Notes: a model not told the origin generated them from the letters alone. A stretch of DNA of 38,105 nt from Chthoniobacteraceae bacterium (GCA_947471505.1 CANIWM010000059.1:1-38105), one strand, 5' to 3'; numbered from the stretch's first letter, positions 7,731 through 16,639 are shown. Translations and numbers: made by a program.

Positions 7731-8501
7731 ATGACCATCCGGACCACGATTCTCGCTACCACCATTGCAATGTGCGCTTTCACCCAAGGCGCTGAGACAC
7801 CCGCTGCCGCGCCTGCTGCTGCGCCCGCCGCTCCACAGCCGCCCAAGCCGAAGCCCGCGCCACGCACGGCAGAGTCGGCGGTCACTCCCGCCACGCGCAA
7901 TGAAGGGCGGCGCAAAGGCTTCCTCGAAGCGGGCAAGAAGCCTGGCATCCAGATCGTGTTCCTCGGCGATTCGATCACCGATGCATTCCCCGGTCGCGGC
8001 AAGGCCGTGTGGACGGAACACTACGCGCCGTTTAATGCGGTCAGCTTCGGCGTTTCGGGCGAGCGCACCGAGGACACGCTCGGCCACATCGCTGGCGGCG
8101 TGCTCGATGGACTCACACCGAAGGCCGTCGTCATCATGATCGGTACCAATAACATCGGCCATTTCTCCGAGGAGAAGCCAGAGTGGGCAGCCGCGGGCGT
8201 CAAAAAGATTATCGAAGAAGTGCATGCAAAACTTCCGAAGTCGAAAGTGCTCCTTCTGGGCGTATTTCCACGCGACAAGAAAGGCTCGGCAAAGCGCGTC
8301 GCCGTGGAAGGCATCAACGCCATCATCAGCAAATACGACGATGGCAAGACCGTCCGCTACCTCGACATCAGCGCGAAGTTCCTCGACGCCGCAGGCGAAA
8401 TCCCAAAAGAGATCATGCCCGACGGACTCCACCCAAACGCCGACGGCTACAAGCTCTGGGCCGACGCGATGAAGCCGTTGCTCGATGAGTTGATGAAGTA
8501 G
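7731..8501 (+). CDS. secreted SGNH/GDSL-type esterase (PAF acetylhydrolase-like)
   Basis: This 256-residue protein has a signal peptide (about 1-20) and an Ala/Pro-rich linker (about 21-55), then a complete SGNH hydrolase domain. Block I is FLGDSITDAF (nucleophile Ser81), block II is GVSGERTEDTL, block III is IGTNNIG, and block V is MPDGLHPNADGY with the Asp/His pair. Such enzymes release acyl or acetyl groups from lipids or glycans outside the cytoplasm. It lies 49 bases after valS and may be cotranscribed, although a small GCGCA/TGCGC hairpin lies between. It converges with xth. The exact substrate is not readable. Confidence 0.85.
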   Translation: MTIRTTILATTIAMCAFTQGAETPAAAPAAAPAAPQPPKPKPAPRTAESAVTPATRNEGRRKGFLEAGKKPGIQIVFLGDSITDAFPGRGKAVWTEHYAPFNAVSFGVSGERTEDTLGHIAGGVLDGLTPKAVVIMIGTNNIGHFSEEKPEWAAAGVKKIIEEVHAKLPKSKVLLLGVFPRDKKGSAKRVAVEGINAIISKYDDGKTVRYLDISAKFLDAAGEIPKEIMPDGLHPNADGYKLWADAMKPLLDELMK

Positions 8502-8521
8502 GGAGTGGCAGCGCGTCGTTG

Positions 8522-8535
8522 CCCGCAGATGCGGG
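8522..8535. terminator. hairpin between convergent SGNH and xth genes
   Basis: CCCGCA and TGCGGG face each other around GA, within a looser outer pairing of GTCGTTG with CAAGCGAC. It lies in the 54-base gap between two convergent genes. There is no T run, so it may be a REP-like stabilising hairpin rather than a true terminator. Confidence 0.35.
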
Positions 8536-8555
8536 TGGACAAGCGACGTTCGGAT

Positions 8556-9314
8556 TCAGTTTAACTCCAGCCCGACAGGGCAATGATCGGAGCCTGTGAT
8601 GTTCGGGTGGATGCTCGCGGCTTTGAGTCTTGGCCGGAGAGCGGCGGAGCACAGGAAATAGTCGATGCGCCAGCCGATGTTCTTTGCGCGGGCACCACTC
8701 ATCACACTCCACCAAGTGTAGTGCCCACCGCCGCGCTCGAACTCGCGGAAGGTGTCCACGAAGCCGGCGGCGATCGCTGCGCTTAGGCCGGAGCGTTCTT
8801 CGATGGTGAAGCCGTGGTTGCGTTCGTTGCCCTTGGGGCGCGCGAGGTCGAGCGCGGTGTGTGCGACGTTGAGATCGCCGCAGACGATGACCGGCTTTAT
8901 TTTTTGCAAAGCGGAGAGGTAGGCGAGGAAGGCGGCGTCCCACTCCATCCGGTAGGGCAGTCGTGCAAGTTCGCGCTGTGAGTTGGGAACGTAAACGTTC
9001 ACGAGAAAGAAGTCGGCAAATTCCGTAGTGAGCACACGCCCTTCGCGATCGTGCTCGGGGACGCCGATGCCGCGTGTGATGGAAAGCGGTGGACGTTTTG
9101 AGAGCGTGAGGACGCCGCTGTAGCCCTTCTTCTCCGCCCAGTTCCACTCGGCGGAAACGTAGCCGAGAGCTGTCCAATCTTGGTTTACGTCGGTTGGTTG
9201 GGCTTTGGTTTCTTGGAGGCAGACGAAGTCGGCGTCTTCTTTAGCAAGGATGCCGACGAGGTCTTTCTTTAGGACGGCGCGGATGCCGTTGACGTTCCAC
9301 GAGATGAAGTTCAT
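8556..9314 (-). CDS. xth: exodeoxyribonuclease III (AP endonuclease)
   Basis: The 252-residue protein belongs to the exonuclease-endonuclease-phosphatase fold and acts in base-excision repair at abasic sites. It opens with MNFISWNVNGIRA, contains LQETKAQ with the metal-binding Glu, GDLNVAHTALDLARP with the catalytic Asp and Asn, and GWRIDYFL, and ends with GSDHCPVGLEL carrying the catalytic Asp-His. Length and motif order match ExoIII. The start is four bases after the stop of the upstream PSD1 cytochrome gene, so the two are very likely cotranscribed and translationally linked. That pairing is odd for a cytosolic repair enzyme. Confidence 0.93.
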   Translation of the reverse strand: MNFISWNVNGIRAVLKKDLVGILAKEDADFVCLQETKAQPTDVNQDWTALGYVSAEWNWAEKKGYSGVLTLSKRPPLSITRGIGVPEHDREGRVLTTEFADFFLVNVYVPNSQRELARLPYRMEWDAAFLAYLSALQKIKPVIVCGDLNVAHTALDLARPKGNERNHGFTIEERSGLSAAIAAGFVDTFREFERGGGHYTWWSVMSGARAKNIGWRIDYFLCSAALRPRLKAASIHPNITGSDHCPVGLELN

Positions 9315-9318
9315 GCGG

Positions 9319-12300
9319 CTATTCTTTGCTGAGTGTCTCGTCGAGATTCAACAGAATCGTGCCGATGCCCGTCCACGCAGCGAGTTCGGGGGCGGCGAGT
9401 TGCGCGCTGGGTTTGGATGCGCCGACGGCGATGAGCTTTTTGGCCTGCGCTTCGTCTTGCTGATAAACGGTGCGCAGTGCGGCGAGGCGAGCGGTGAGGA
9501 GGGCAAGCTCGTCCGCCTTGGGCAGCCGCGCGGTGCATCGCTGGAACATCTCGGTGAGCCGTGCGGCGTCGTCTTTTCCGGCGAAAAGGAGCGTGCGCTG
9601 GGCGAAGGCGCGGGCGGCTTCCACATACTGCGGGTCGTTGAGCGTGACGAGGGCGTGGAGGGCAGTGTTTGTCGTCCCGTTTTTCACGGAGCACTGCTGG
9701 CGGTTCGCTACGTCGAAGAACATCGTGGGCGCGACGATGCGCCGCCAGAATGTGTAGAGGCTGCGGCGGTAGAGCGCCTCGCCTTTGTCCTGCGCGTATT
9801 TGATTTGGCCAAAGGTCGCATCCTCCCACACGCCATCGGGCTGGTAGCCTTTCACGGGCGGGCCACCGACGTGCTCGACGAGCAGGCCGCCGATGGCGAG
9901 CGCTTGGTCGCGGAGCATCCACGAAGGCCAGCGATTGCGTGGGCCGCGAGCGAGGAGCTTGTTCGTCGGGTCGCGCTCGGCCATGCCGGGTGGGACGATG
10001 GACGACTGACGGTAGGCCGCGCTCGTGACCATGAGGCGCACGAGCTTCTTCGTATCCCAGCCGCTTTCGCGAAACTCCACGGCCAGCCAGTCGAGCAGCT
10101 CGGGTTGCGTGGGCTTGTCGCCTTGCACGCCGAAGTCCTCCGCGCTTTTCACCAGCCCGATGCCGAAGAACTGCGCCCACAGGCGATTCACGGTGACTCG
10201 CGCGGTGAGCGGATGCTCCGGCGAGACGAGCCACTTCGCCAGCGTGAGCCGGTCGCGCGGCGCGTCGGGCGGCATGGTGCCGATGCGGGCGGGGAAGCCG
10301 TGCTGCACTTCATCGGCGGGCGCGGTGTAAGAGCCCTTCACGAGCACGGTCGTCTTGCGCGGCTCCTTGCGCTCGCGCATGACCATCGTGCGCGGCGTGG
10401 ATTTCTCGGCGGCTTCGCGGTTCTTCTTCGCGTCGTCGCGGCGGGCCTTTACGCCCGCGAGGCGCGGATGGGTATCGAGGTAAAATTGCGTGAGTTCTTT
10501 TTTCTCCGCGTCGCTGCGCTGGTCGGAGGGCTTGGCGAGGATGGATTTCGTTTTATCCGGCAGCCCTCCGCGAAGCAGTGCGGGGCTGTCCGTCGTCGCG
10601 GAAATCTTGAAGCGCCCCATCGTGTGCTGCCGCCCGTAACGCTGCATGAGTCGGAAGCCGAGCTGCACTTTCCCGCCGTAGCCGACTTTGTCCTTCGCCT
10701 CGAAGATGAGCGTCTGCGGCTTCCCAAACTGCGGCATCAGCGCCCAGCCGCCCTTCTCCTTTTCGCCGTCAAAAACCGCCGCCGCCGAGAACCCGCCCTG
10801 CGCGAACGACGTGCTCACTCCCGCCAGCGCGACGCGCTTGCCGCTGCCTTGCAGCTCGATCTCGGTGAGCACGAAGTTCCCATTCTCCGGCGCACGCCCC
10901 GGCCCTTTGTTGGTGAAGGAATCATGCGGCAGAACCTCCAGCTTGAAGCCCGTGATCTCGCTGAGGTCCACGTTCGCCGCGAAGACATAGTCGTCTTTCT
11001 CCGGTAGAGTCCCGCTGGCCAAAACGCTCCCGTCTTCCAGCTTCGCGAGCGTCGTCCCGTGGTCGGAGAAAAGCTCCTCCGGCACGATGATCGTCCACTT
11101 TACCTCGCCCGTTTTCCCATCGCCGCCGAGCATCGTCTTCTCCCAAGCGGGCTGCTCGGCGCGCAGCTTCTTCTCCAGCTCATCGCGCTCTTTTTGCACC
11201 GCCGCTTCCACCGCTTTTAGCTCCTCGATTTTCTTTTGCTGTTCGGGGTTGGCGAATGAATACACGGGGTTCGCGAGGCCGCCCGCATCGTTTGCACCCG
11301 TCTCGTCGATCGAGTTCCAGAACGCGGAAAGCTGGTAGTATTCTTTTTGTAAAATGGGATCGAACTTGTGGTCGTGACAGCGGCAGCAGTTCAGCGTCAG
11401 GCCCATCCACACAGTCCCGGTCGTCTCTACGCGGTCCATCACGTATTCCACCCGCGACTCCTCGGCGATGCGCCCGCCTTCGCCGTTGATCATGTGGTTG
11501 CGGTGAAATCCTGTGGCGATGAGCTGCGATGGCGTGGCGTTTGGCAGCAGGTCGCCCGCGAGTTGCTCGATGGTGAACTGGTCAAACGGCATGTTGGAAT
11601 TGAACGACTCGATGGCCCAATCCCGCCAGTACCACATCGCTCGCGTCGGGTCGCCCTGATACCCGTTCGTATCCGCGTAGCGCGCCGCATCGAGCCAATC
11701 CCACACCATCCGCTCACCATAGCGTGGCGAGGCCAACAGCCTGTCCACGAGTTGCTCGTAGTCCGGCTTCTGGATGAATGCCGCGACTTCTTCCAGCGTC
11801 GGCGGCAAGCCCGTGAGGTCGAGGGTCACGCGGCGGATGAGCTTTTCCGGCGACGCCTCGGGGTTTTGCTTCAGCCCCTCGGCAGCGAGTTTTTTCAAAA
11901 TGAACGCATCAATCGCGTTCCCCGGCGCAGGAACTTCAGGCCGCTTCGGCGCGACGAAAGCCCAGTGCTCGCCCCACTTCGCGCCATCATCCACCCAGCG
12001 TTTCAGCGTCTCCTTTTGCGCAGCAGTCAGCGTGCGCTTTGACTTCTTCGGCGGCATCAAGTCATCCTCATCGTCCGTGAAAATGCGGGCGACCAACTCG
12101 CTCTCCTTGCTGCTCCCCGGCTTGATGATCGCCACGCCTTCATCCACGCGAAACGCCCCCGTCTGCCCCTCGCGAACATCCAGCCGCAGCTTCGCCTCCC
12201 GCGCTTTCCCATCCGGCCCGTGGCAGTGGTAGCAGTTCTCCGAAAGGATCGGCTGAACATCGCGATTGTAGTCCACCGGAGCGGACGCGGCGACGGCGGC

Positions 12301-12327
12301 ACTGAGAGCAAAAATAGAAAGGCGCAT
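9319..12327 (-). CDS. PSD1 family planctomycete-type cytochrome c protein (DUF1549/DUF1553)
   Basis: The 1002-residue secreted protein has a signal peptide (about 1-17), then a cytochrome-c-like domain with heme motif CYHCH (residues 32-36) and a DLMPP axial-Met candidate. DUF1549 follows (RRVTLDLTGLPPTLEEV, SPRYGERMVWDWLDAARYADTNGY) and holds a second motif, CCRCHDHKFDPI. A middle lectin-like beta-sandwich spans about residues 415-610, and DUF1553 closes the protein (TVNRLWAQFFGIGLV, SAAYRQSS). Family knowledge: PVC genomes carry many of these, usually next to a DUF1501 gene, and they are linked to degradation of complex or sulfated sugars. Here no DUF1501 partner is present, and the next gene is xth. 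The stand-alone gene at 22810-23673 resembles the middle domain. It diverges from the Uma2 gene. Confidence 0.9.
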   Translation of the reverse strand: MRLSIFALSAAVAASAPVDYNRDVQPILSENCYHCHGPDGKAREAKLRLDVREGQTGAFRVDEGVAIIKPGSSKESELVARIFTDDEDDLMPPKKSKRTLTAAQKETLKRWVDDGAKWGEHWAFVAPKRPEVPAPGNAIDAFILKKLAAEGLKQNPEASPEKLIRRVTLDLTGLPPTLEEVAAFIQKPDYEQLVDRLLASPRYGERMVWDWLDAARYADTNGYQGDPTRAMWYWRDWAIESFNSNMPFDQFTIEQLAGDLLPNATPSQLIATGFHRNHMINGEGGRIAEESRVEYVMDRVETTGTVWMGLTLNCCRCHDHKFDPILQKEYYQLSAFWNSIDETGANDAGGLANPVYSFANPEQQKKIEELKAVEAAVQKERDELEKKLRAEQPAWEKTMLGGDGKTGEVKWTIIVPEELFSDHGTTLAKLEDGSVLASGTLPEKDDYVFAANVDLSEITGFKLEVLPHDSFTNKGPGRAPENGNFVLTEIELQGSGKRVALAGVSTSFAQGGFSAAAVFDGEKEKGGWALMPQFGKPQTLIFEAKDKVGYGGKVQLGFRLMQRYGRQHTMGRFKISATTDSPALLRGGLPDKTKSILAKPSDQRSDAEKKELTQFYLDTHPRLAGVKARRDDAKKNREAAEKSTPRTMVMRERKEPRKTTVLVKGSYTAPADEVQHGFPARIGTMPPDAPRDRLTLAKWLVSPEHPLTARVTVNRLWAQFFGIGLVKSAEDFGVQGDKPTQPELLDWLAVEFRESGWDTKKLVRLMVTSAAYRQSSIVPPGMAERDPTNKLLARGPRNRWPSWMLRDQALAIGGLLVEHVGGPPVKGYQPDGVWEDATFGQIKYAQDKGEALYRRSLYTFWRRIVAPTMFFDVANRQQCSVKNGTTNTALHALVTLNDPQYVEAARAFAQRTLLFAGKDDAARLTEMFQRCTARLPKADELALLTARLAALRTVYQQDEAQAKKLIAVGASKPSAQLAAPELAAWTGIGTILLNLDETLSKE

Positions 12328-12388
12328 ACGGCGGTGTTAAAAACCTGCGGAGACTGTGCTGGTTAGACCGCTTGCCGGGGAGACTAAA

Positions 12389-13072
12389 ATGCGTAACCTC
12401 CGCGTCATGTCATCGCTGGTGGAACAACTATATTCCTCGCCCACACTTCCCGAGGAACTCGAGGAGCTGAGTCGGATGCTCACAGAAGAGCGAGGCCGAC
12501 GTCTGGAGTTTTACGCCGACATCACGCCGGAGCACAAATGGGAGTTCATCAACGGCCAAGTCATTCTTCACTCGCCTGCGCTGAACCGGCATCTCTTCGC
12601 GTGCAAACGACTCATGCGGATGCTGGATTCGTTTGTCGCCACCAACCGCCTCGGCGTCGTCCACACCGAGAAAGCGATGTGCTCTTTCCCACGCAACGAC
12701 TACGAACCGGACATCGTGTTTTTCGGGAGTGCCAAGGCCGGTGTTTTCGGTCCCGATACGCTGCGCTTTCCTGTGCCCGACTTCATCGTGGAAATCCTCT
12801 CGCCCAGCACGGAAGAGCGAGATCGCGGCATCAAAATGCGCGACTACGCTTTTCACGGCGTCGGCGAGTATTGGATCGTGGACCCGGAGGCGGAAACCGT
12901 GGAGCAGCACTTCCTCGCAGGGGACACCTACCCAGCCGCACCGCGCCGCAGCGACGGCGCGTTGATGAGCAAAGCAGTCGCCGGATTCGAGATTCCGGTG
13001 CGGGCGATTTTCGATGAAGCCGAGAACCTTCGCGCGCTGAAAAACCTGCTCGACCCGCTGGGGAACTTGTAG
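12389..13072 (+). CDS. Uma2 family endonuclease-like protein (DUF820)
   Basis: This 227-residue PD-(D/E)XK-like protein shows the Uma2 signature: KWEFINGQVILHSPA with an early acidic residue, YEPDIVFFG, then PDFIVEILSPSTEERDRG followed by KMRDYAFHGVGEYWIVDPE. The Asp of PDIVF, the Glu of VEILSPS and the Lys of IKMRDY make the nuclease-like active site. The start at 12389 is preceded by GGGGAG at a good distance; GTG 12356 and ATG 12407 are alternatives. The family is abundant in cyanobacteria and PVC bacteria and has no settled role. It ends 11 bases before the convergent phospholipase D-type gene. Confidence 0.85.
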   Translation: MRNLRVMSSLVEQLYSSPTLPEELEELSRMLTEERGRRLEFYADITPEHKWEFINGQVILHSPALNRHLFACKRLMRMLDSFVATNRLGVVHTEKAMCSFPRNDYEPDIVFFGSAKAGVFGPDTLRFPVPDFIVEILSPSTEERDRGIKMRDYAFHGVGEYWIVDPEAETVEQHFLAGDTYPAAPRRSDGALMSKAVAGFEIPVRAIFDEAENLRALKNLLDPLGNL

Positions 13073-13083
13073 CGCGCCAAGCC

Positions 13084-14529
13084 TCACTCCTCCTTGCCGC
13101 GCCCGGCGCGTCGCAGCCGCCATGCGCGGAGTAAAAGGGTGAGTCCGCACCACGAGAGCAGCACTGCGAGCGGCCAAGCAAAGACGGTGGGGAAAGCGAA
13201 CGCCAGTGCCCCGATGGCGAGCGGTGCGAGGGCGGAGAGCGCGAGCGGCGTGGCCTCTGCGGGGCCGAGGATGCGGTGGTTCAGCACGGCAGCGCCGACC
13301 GTGCGGCCGAGGCGGATTGCTCCGGCTGCGGCGCGGCTGATGGAGCCTCCGCCGGGGCGGGAGCGCGGGCCTTCGGTCTGGCTCGGGAGGCGGATGCGTT
13401 TGCGCTTTCGCAAGACGACTTCGGTGGAGCGCTGGAGATCGCGCTCGTAGGCGGCCTCCATCTGCGCGGCGAAGGCTTCATCTTCGATGGCTACGTCGAG
13501 TTCCCAGTTGTTGATCCAGCTTGCGACATTGAGGTTCGTGGAGCCCACGCGCGCCCAGCGCCCATCGGGGACGGCGGTCTTCGCGTGGAGCATAGAGCCG
13601 TTCCACTCGAAGACGCGGACGCCCGCATCCAGCAGCGGTCGGTAGCCTGCGGTGGAAAGCGGGCGCAGCCACGGGAGGTCGCTGCCGCCGGGGACGAGGA
13701 GGCGCACGTCCACGCCATCTTGCGCGGCACTGCGGAGCGCCTGCACGTAGGCGGGGACGCCCGCGAAGTAAGCATCCGTGAGCCACAGACGGCGCACGGC
13801 CATCGCGGCGATGAGGAGGTCTAGCCGATAGACGCCCGCGAGATTCGGAGCCGTGGCGAGGAGGCGGACGGCGGTTTCCCCGGCAGGATATACTTCGGGC
13901 AATTCGAGCAAGTCAGCGGAAAGTGGGCTGCCATTTTCATCCCACACTTGCCCGAACGCTCGCACGAGATCGGCGCAGACAGGGCCGCGAAGCTCCACGC
14001 CCGTATCGCGCCACGGCTCGATGTTGCGGTCGGGGTTTCCCTTCCACACATCGCTCACGCAGAGCCCGGAGACAAAGCCCACGCGGGCATCCACCACGAG
14101 CGACTTACGGTGGTCGCGGCTCATCCACGCCAGCGGGCTGTCCCAGCGAGCGGGGTTGTGCGTGCGGACGATGCCGCCTGCATCCACAAGCGGCTGCCAG
14201 AATTTGCGCGTGGTGGTTAAAGAGCCGAGCCAGTCCTGCACCACGCGCACTTTCACTCCAGCGCGCGCACGCTCGGCAAGTGCATCGCGAAACATCGCGC
14301 CCGTCGCGTCGTCGTGGATGATGTAGTTCTCGAAAAAGATGACGCTCTTCGCATCGCGGATCGCAGCGAGCCACGCGGGGTAATTCTCCGCCGCATCGAG
14401 CAAGAGCCGCACGGCATTCCCTTCGATGAGCGGCGCCCCGACTGCCCGCGCAAATGCCCGTTGAGCGACGTTGCGCAGCTCGCGCACATCGGCACCTCGG
14501 AAACGACGTTCTGACGGCAGAGTGTTCAC
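13084..14529 (-). CDS. phospholipase D / cardiolipin synthase-like protein with C-terminal membrane anchor
   Basis: The 481-residue protein has two HKD motifs: DHRKSLVVD (His140, Lys142, Asp147) and LHAKTAVPD (His315), each followed by the usual Gly-Ser stretch (FVSG, VGSTNLN). Such enzymes transfer phosphatidyl groups, as in cardiolipin synthesis. Bacterial cardiolipin synthases normally carry their transmembrane helices at the N terminus. Here the N terminus is soluble, and two hydrophobic segments lie at the C terminus (LALSALAPLAIGALAFAF and WPLAVLLSWCGLTLLL) after a basic, Pro-rich linker. I therefore name the superfamily and not the exact enzyme. Confidence 0.82.
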   Translation of the reverse strand: MNTLPSERRFRGADVRELRNVAQRAFARAVGAPLIEGNAVRLLLDAAENYPAWLAAIRDAKSVIFFENYIIHDDATGAMFRDALAERARAGVKVRVVQDWLGSLTTTRKFWQPLVDAGGIVRTHNPARWDSPLAWMSRDHRKSLVVDARVGFVSGLCVSDVWKGNPDRNIEPWRDTGVELRGPVCADLVRAFGQVWDENGSPLSADLLELPEVYPAGETAVRLLATAPNLAGVYRLDLLIAAMAVRRLWLTDAYFAGVPAYVQALRSAAQDGVDVRLLVPGGSDLPWLRPLSTAGYRPLLDAGVRVFEWNGSMLHAKTAVPDGRWARVGSTNLNVASWINNWELDVAIEDEAFAAQMEAAYERDLQRSTEVVLRKRKRIRLPSQTEGPRSRPGGGSISRAAAGAIRLGRTVGAAVLNHRILGPAEATPLALSALAPLAIGALAFAFPTVFAWPLAVLLSWCGLTLLLRAWRLRRAGRGKEE

Positions 14530-14616
14530 ACCGCTTACGCTAAACCAATTGGCGAGAGAGGGAAACTACCAATGACTAACGAGCCCGATGGCTAGGCAGA
14601 GACGGGTTTCGACAGC

Positions 14617-14648
14617 AAAAATGCCCGGAGCCGAAGCCCCGGGCATTT
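14617..14648 (-). terminator. Rho-independent terminator of the EF-hand protein gene
   Basis: Read leftward, AAATGCCCGG (14648-14639) pairs with CCGGGCATTT (14628-14619) around a GC-rich ten-base loop. The stem runs straight into a short T run (14620-14617). It is 26 bases after the stop at 14675. Confidence 0.8.
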
Positions 14649-14674
14649 GCGTGATTGTGTCGCTGTCCGTGCGA

Positions 14675-16003
14675 TTAGCGTTTCGTTCCGCCGACAGTCG
14701 TGGTGGTCGTCGTCGGTGGGACTGGCGGCGGCGGTGGGACGAGTGTGCCGGCTTCGATAGCGGCGTGTACGGCGGCTTGTTCGGCTGGTTCGAGGATGTT
14801 GTTATTGTTCACGTCGAACGGCTTGAGCCATGTCGGCAATGCGGGCGGCGGTGGTGGGGTGCCTCCTCCTGTGGTTCCTCCCGGTGGGACGAGTGTGCCA
14901 GCGGCGATGGCGGCCTGCACGGCTGCGGCTTCGGAGGCATCGAGGACGTTGTTGTGATTGAGGTCAAACGGCACGAGCCACGTTGGGAGCGTTGGCGGTG
15001 GTGGCGGGGTGGCTCCGTTTGGTGGCACGACGACTCCGCTGGTGATGTCGGCGCGTAGGGCGGCGCATTCGACTGGGTCGAGGATGCCGTTGTTATCCAC
15101 GTCATACGGCTTTACCCATTCGGGCAGCGCGGGCGGGACGACGGTCGGCGGGACGACGGTGCCGGCGTGGATAGCAGCTTGCAGAGCGTCGTTCTCGGCT
15201 TGTTCGAGGATATTGTTGTGATTGAGGTCGAACGGGCGCATCCACGTTGGAAGCTCTGGTGGGCGCGGTGTGGGGAGGACGAGCGTCCCGGCAGTGATGG
15301 CGGCTTTGACGGCGGCGATTTCGGTCGCGTCGAGGTGCCCATCGTTGTTCACGTCGAACGGCTTGAGCAAGTCGGGCAAGTGCCCGGCATGGCCTGCGGG
15401 CGTTAGTTTGCCGCTTTCGATGTCGGCTTTCACGGCGGCCAGTTCGGTGGCGTTGAGTTTTCCGTCGCCGTCCAAATCGTAGGGCTTCAACTGGTCGGGT
15501 AGCGTGGCGTGGAAGCCGAGCGGCGGCACGAGTTTGCCTTCTTTGATGGCTTTGCGGGCGGCTGTCCGCTCAGCGAGGCTCAGGCGTCCATCGCTGTTGA
15601 GATCGAATTGTTTCAGCGCGTCCGGGAGCTTGCCGTCGAAGTTTGGCAACTCGACCTCTCCATCGTGGAGCGCGGCGCGGAGTGCGCGGACTTCATCGGG
15701 GCCGAGTTTTCCGTTGCCGTCGGTATCGAATTTTTTGAGGTCTTCGGGCAATGGGAAGACGGGCGCTGGCGGCGGCGGGAATTTCCCGGCTTCGACATCG
15801 GCCTTCCAAGCGGCGCGTTCGGTGTCGTCGATCGTGCCGTCTTTATCGGCGTCATAATGACCACGGACTGCGGCGAAGTAATTGCACACTTTGGCGACTT
15901 GGCCATCGGTGGGCACTGTGGATGTTGTGCGTTTCGCGGCGTGAGCCTGCGTGGCGAGCCCGGCTGCGGCGATTGCTGCGACGAGGATTGGTGTTCGTTT
16001 CAT
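14675..16003 (-). CDS. secreted protein with nine EF-hand-type calcium loops
   Basis: The 442-residue product has a signal peptide cut after AHA (about residue 22), which sets the start at 16003 rather than 16090. Nine 12-residue EF-hand loops follow at roughly 40-45-residue spacing. The first five are canonical (DADKDGTIDDTE, DTDGNGKLGPDE, DLNSDGRLSLAE, DLDGDGKLNATE, DVNNDGHLDATE). Of the last four, three have Asn instead of Gly at position 6 (DLNHNNILEQAE, DLNHNNVLDASE, DVNNNNILEPAE). Each unit carries one loop, a short helix (AAVKAAI...AGTLVPP) and a Pro-rich linker; linkers grow toward the C terminus, which ends in a Thr run. No catalytic domain is seen. It is probably a calcium-stiffened periplasmic or surface protein. 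Confidence 0.85.
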   Translation of the reverse strand: MKRTPILVAAIAAAGLATQAHAAKRTTSTVPTDGQVAKVCNYFAAVRGHYDADKDGTIDDTERAAWKADVEAGKFPPPPAPVFPLPEDLKKFDTDGNGKLGPDEVRALRAALHDGEVELPNFDGKLPDALKQFDLNSDGRLSLAERTAARKAIKEGKLVPPLGFHATLPDQLKPYDLDGDGKLNATELAAVKADIESGKLTPAGHAGHLPDLLKPFDVNNDGHLDATEIAAVKAAITAGTLVLPTPRPPELPTWMRPFDLNHNNILEQAENDALQAAIHAGTVVPPTVVPPALPEWVKPYDVDNNGILDPVECAALRADITSGVVVPPNGATPPPPPTLPTWLVPFDLNHNNVLDASEAAAVQAAIAAGTLVPPGGTTGGGTPPPPPALPTWLKPFDVNNNNILEPAEQAAVHAAIEAGTLVPPPPPVPPTTTTTTVGGTKR

Positions 16004-16102
16004 GGGTGTTGGTTTTTGTTTTGAGAAGTGAAGGAGGTCGGCAGAGTAGGGGAGTGGTGCGGACTGTAAAGTGACATTTAGTAAATACATCTACCTCTCC
16101 AA

Positions 16103-16270
16103 ATGGACGTCCTCGTTTACGCCGGGTTGGGCGACGCGACGATTCGCGCTACGCATCTCGTTCCGTGCCGCGACATCACGGTGCTCATCCAGGAAAGAGT
16201 GGCCGCGAATCCCGCTGCGCAAATCGCCGTTCTGCCGCAGGGGCCGCGGACGATTCCGTATATCGGGTAA
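16103..16270 (+). pseudogene. possible C-terminal remnant of a LarA-like (lactate racemase family) protein
   Basis: A 55-codon frame, ATG 16103 to TAA 16268-16270, reads MDVLVYAGLGDATIRATHL and ends IAVLPQGPRTIPYIG. The ending resembles the C terminus of large LarA/DUF2088-type proteins, which are several hundred residues long, and no upstream part exists. The frame is closed 5' by TAA at 16082. Its stop codon directly abuts the stop of the opposite-strand gene at 16271. The best reading is a gene remnant; the family match is from memory and modest. Confidence 0.4.
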
Positions 16271-16639
16271 TCACCGCCGCAGCGCCGCGCGGTAGGTCTT
16301 CGCTGCTTGCGCCACTTGGAGGGCGGATTCGCGGAGAGCTTCGCGGGAGAGCTTTCCTTTGCGGAAGAGTTCCGTCTTCCTGCGGTAATCGTTTGCGGCG
16401 GAGATGAGTTCGGCTTTTGCAGAGCTTGCGCTGCTTTTCTTGCTACTGGGCGGATTAGGTAGCGCGTCGGGCGCGGGGAGGATTTCGGGGACGGGCTTGC
16501 CGGGGTCGAGGAGGTTCTCCAGCGAGAGCGGGTCGTCTTGGTCCATGCCCTTCTGAGGGAGAGCGGGGCCGACGTTTTTCTTTTCCGCAGCTGCGGATGT
16601 GGCGAGCAGTGCAGCAACAGAAAAGACGATCGCTTTCAC
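16271..16639 (-). CDS. small secreted hypothetical protein, last gene of the nadD-rsfS-pheA train
   Basis: The 122-residue product has a signal peptide (MKAIVFSVAALLATSAAAEKK), a Pro-rich acidic middle (GKPVPEILPAPDALPNPP), a Ser-rich linker and a basic helical C-terminal part (about 75-122, Ala/Arg/Lys-rich, possible coiled coil). I do not recognise the family. It starts with GTG 16639, which overlaps the pheA stop (GTGA), so translation is coupled to pheA. Being last in a coupled series suggests cotranscription with pheA, not necessarily a shared function. Confidence 0.65.
   Translation of the reverse strand: MKAIVFSVAALLATSAAAEKKNVGPALPQKGMDQDDPLSLENLLDPGKPVPEILPAPDALPNPPSSKKSSASSAKAELISAANDYRRKTELFRKGKLSREALRESALQVAQAAKTYRAALRR

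Noticed and set aside
9205-11007. A 600-codon rightward open frame
   Set aside because: It lies antisense to the well-supported xth and PSD1 genes and has an Arg/Ala/His-rich composition typical of shadow frames.
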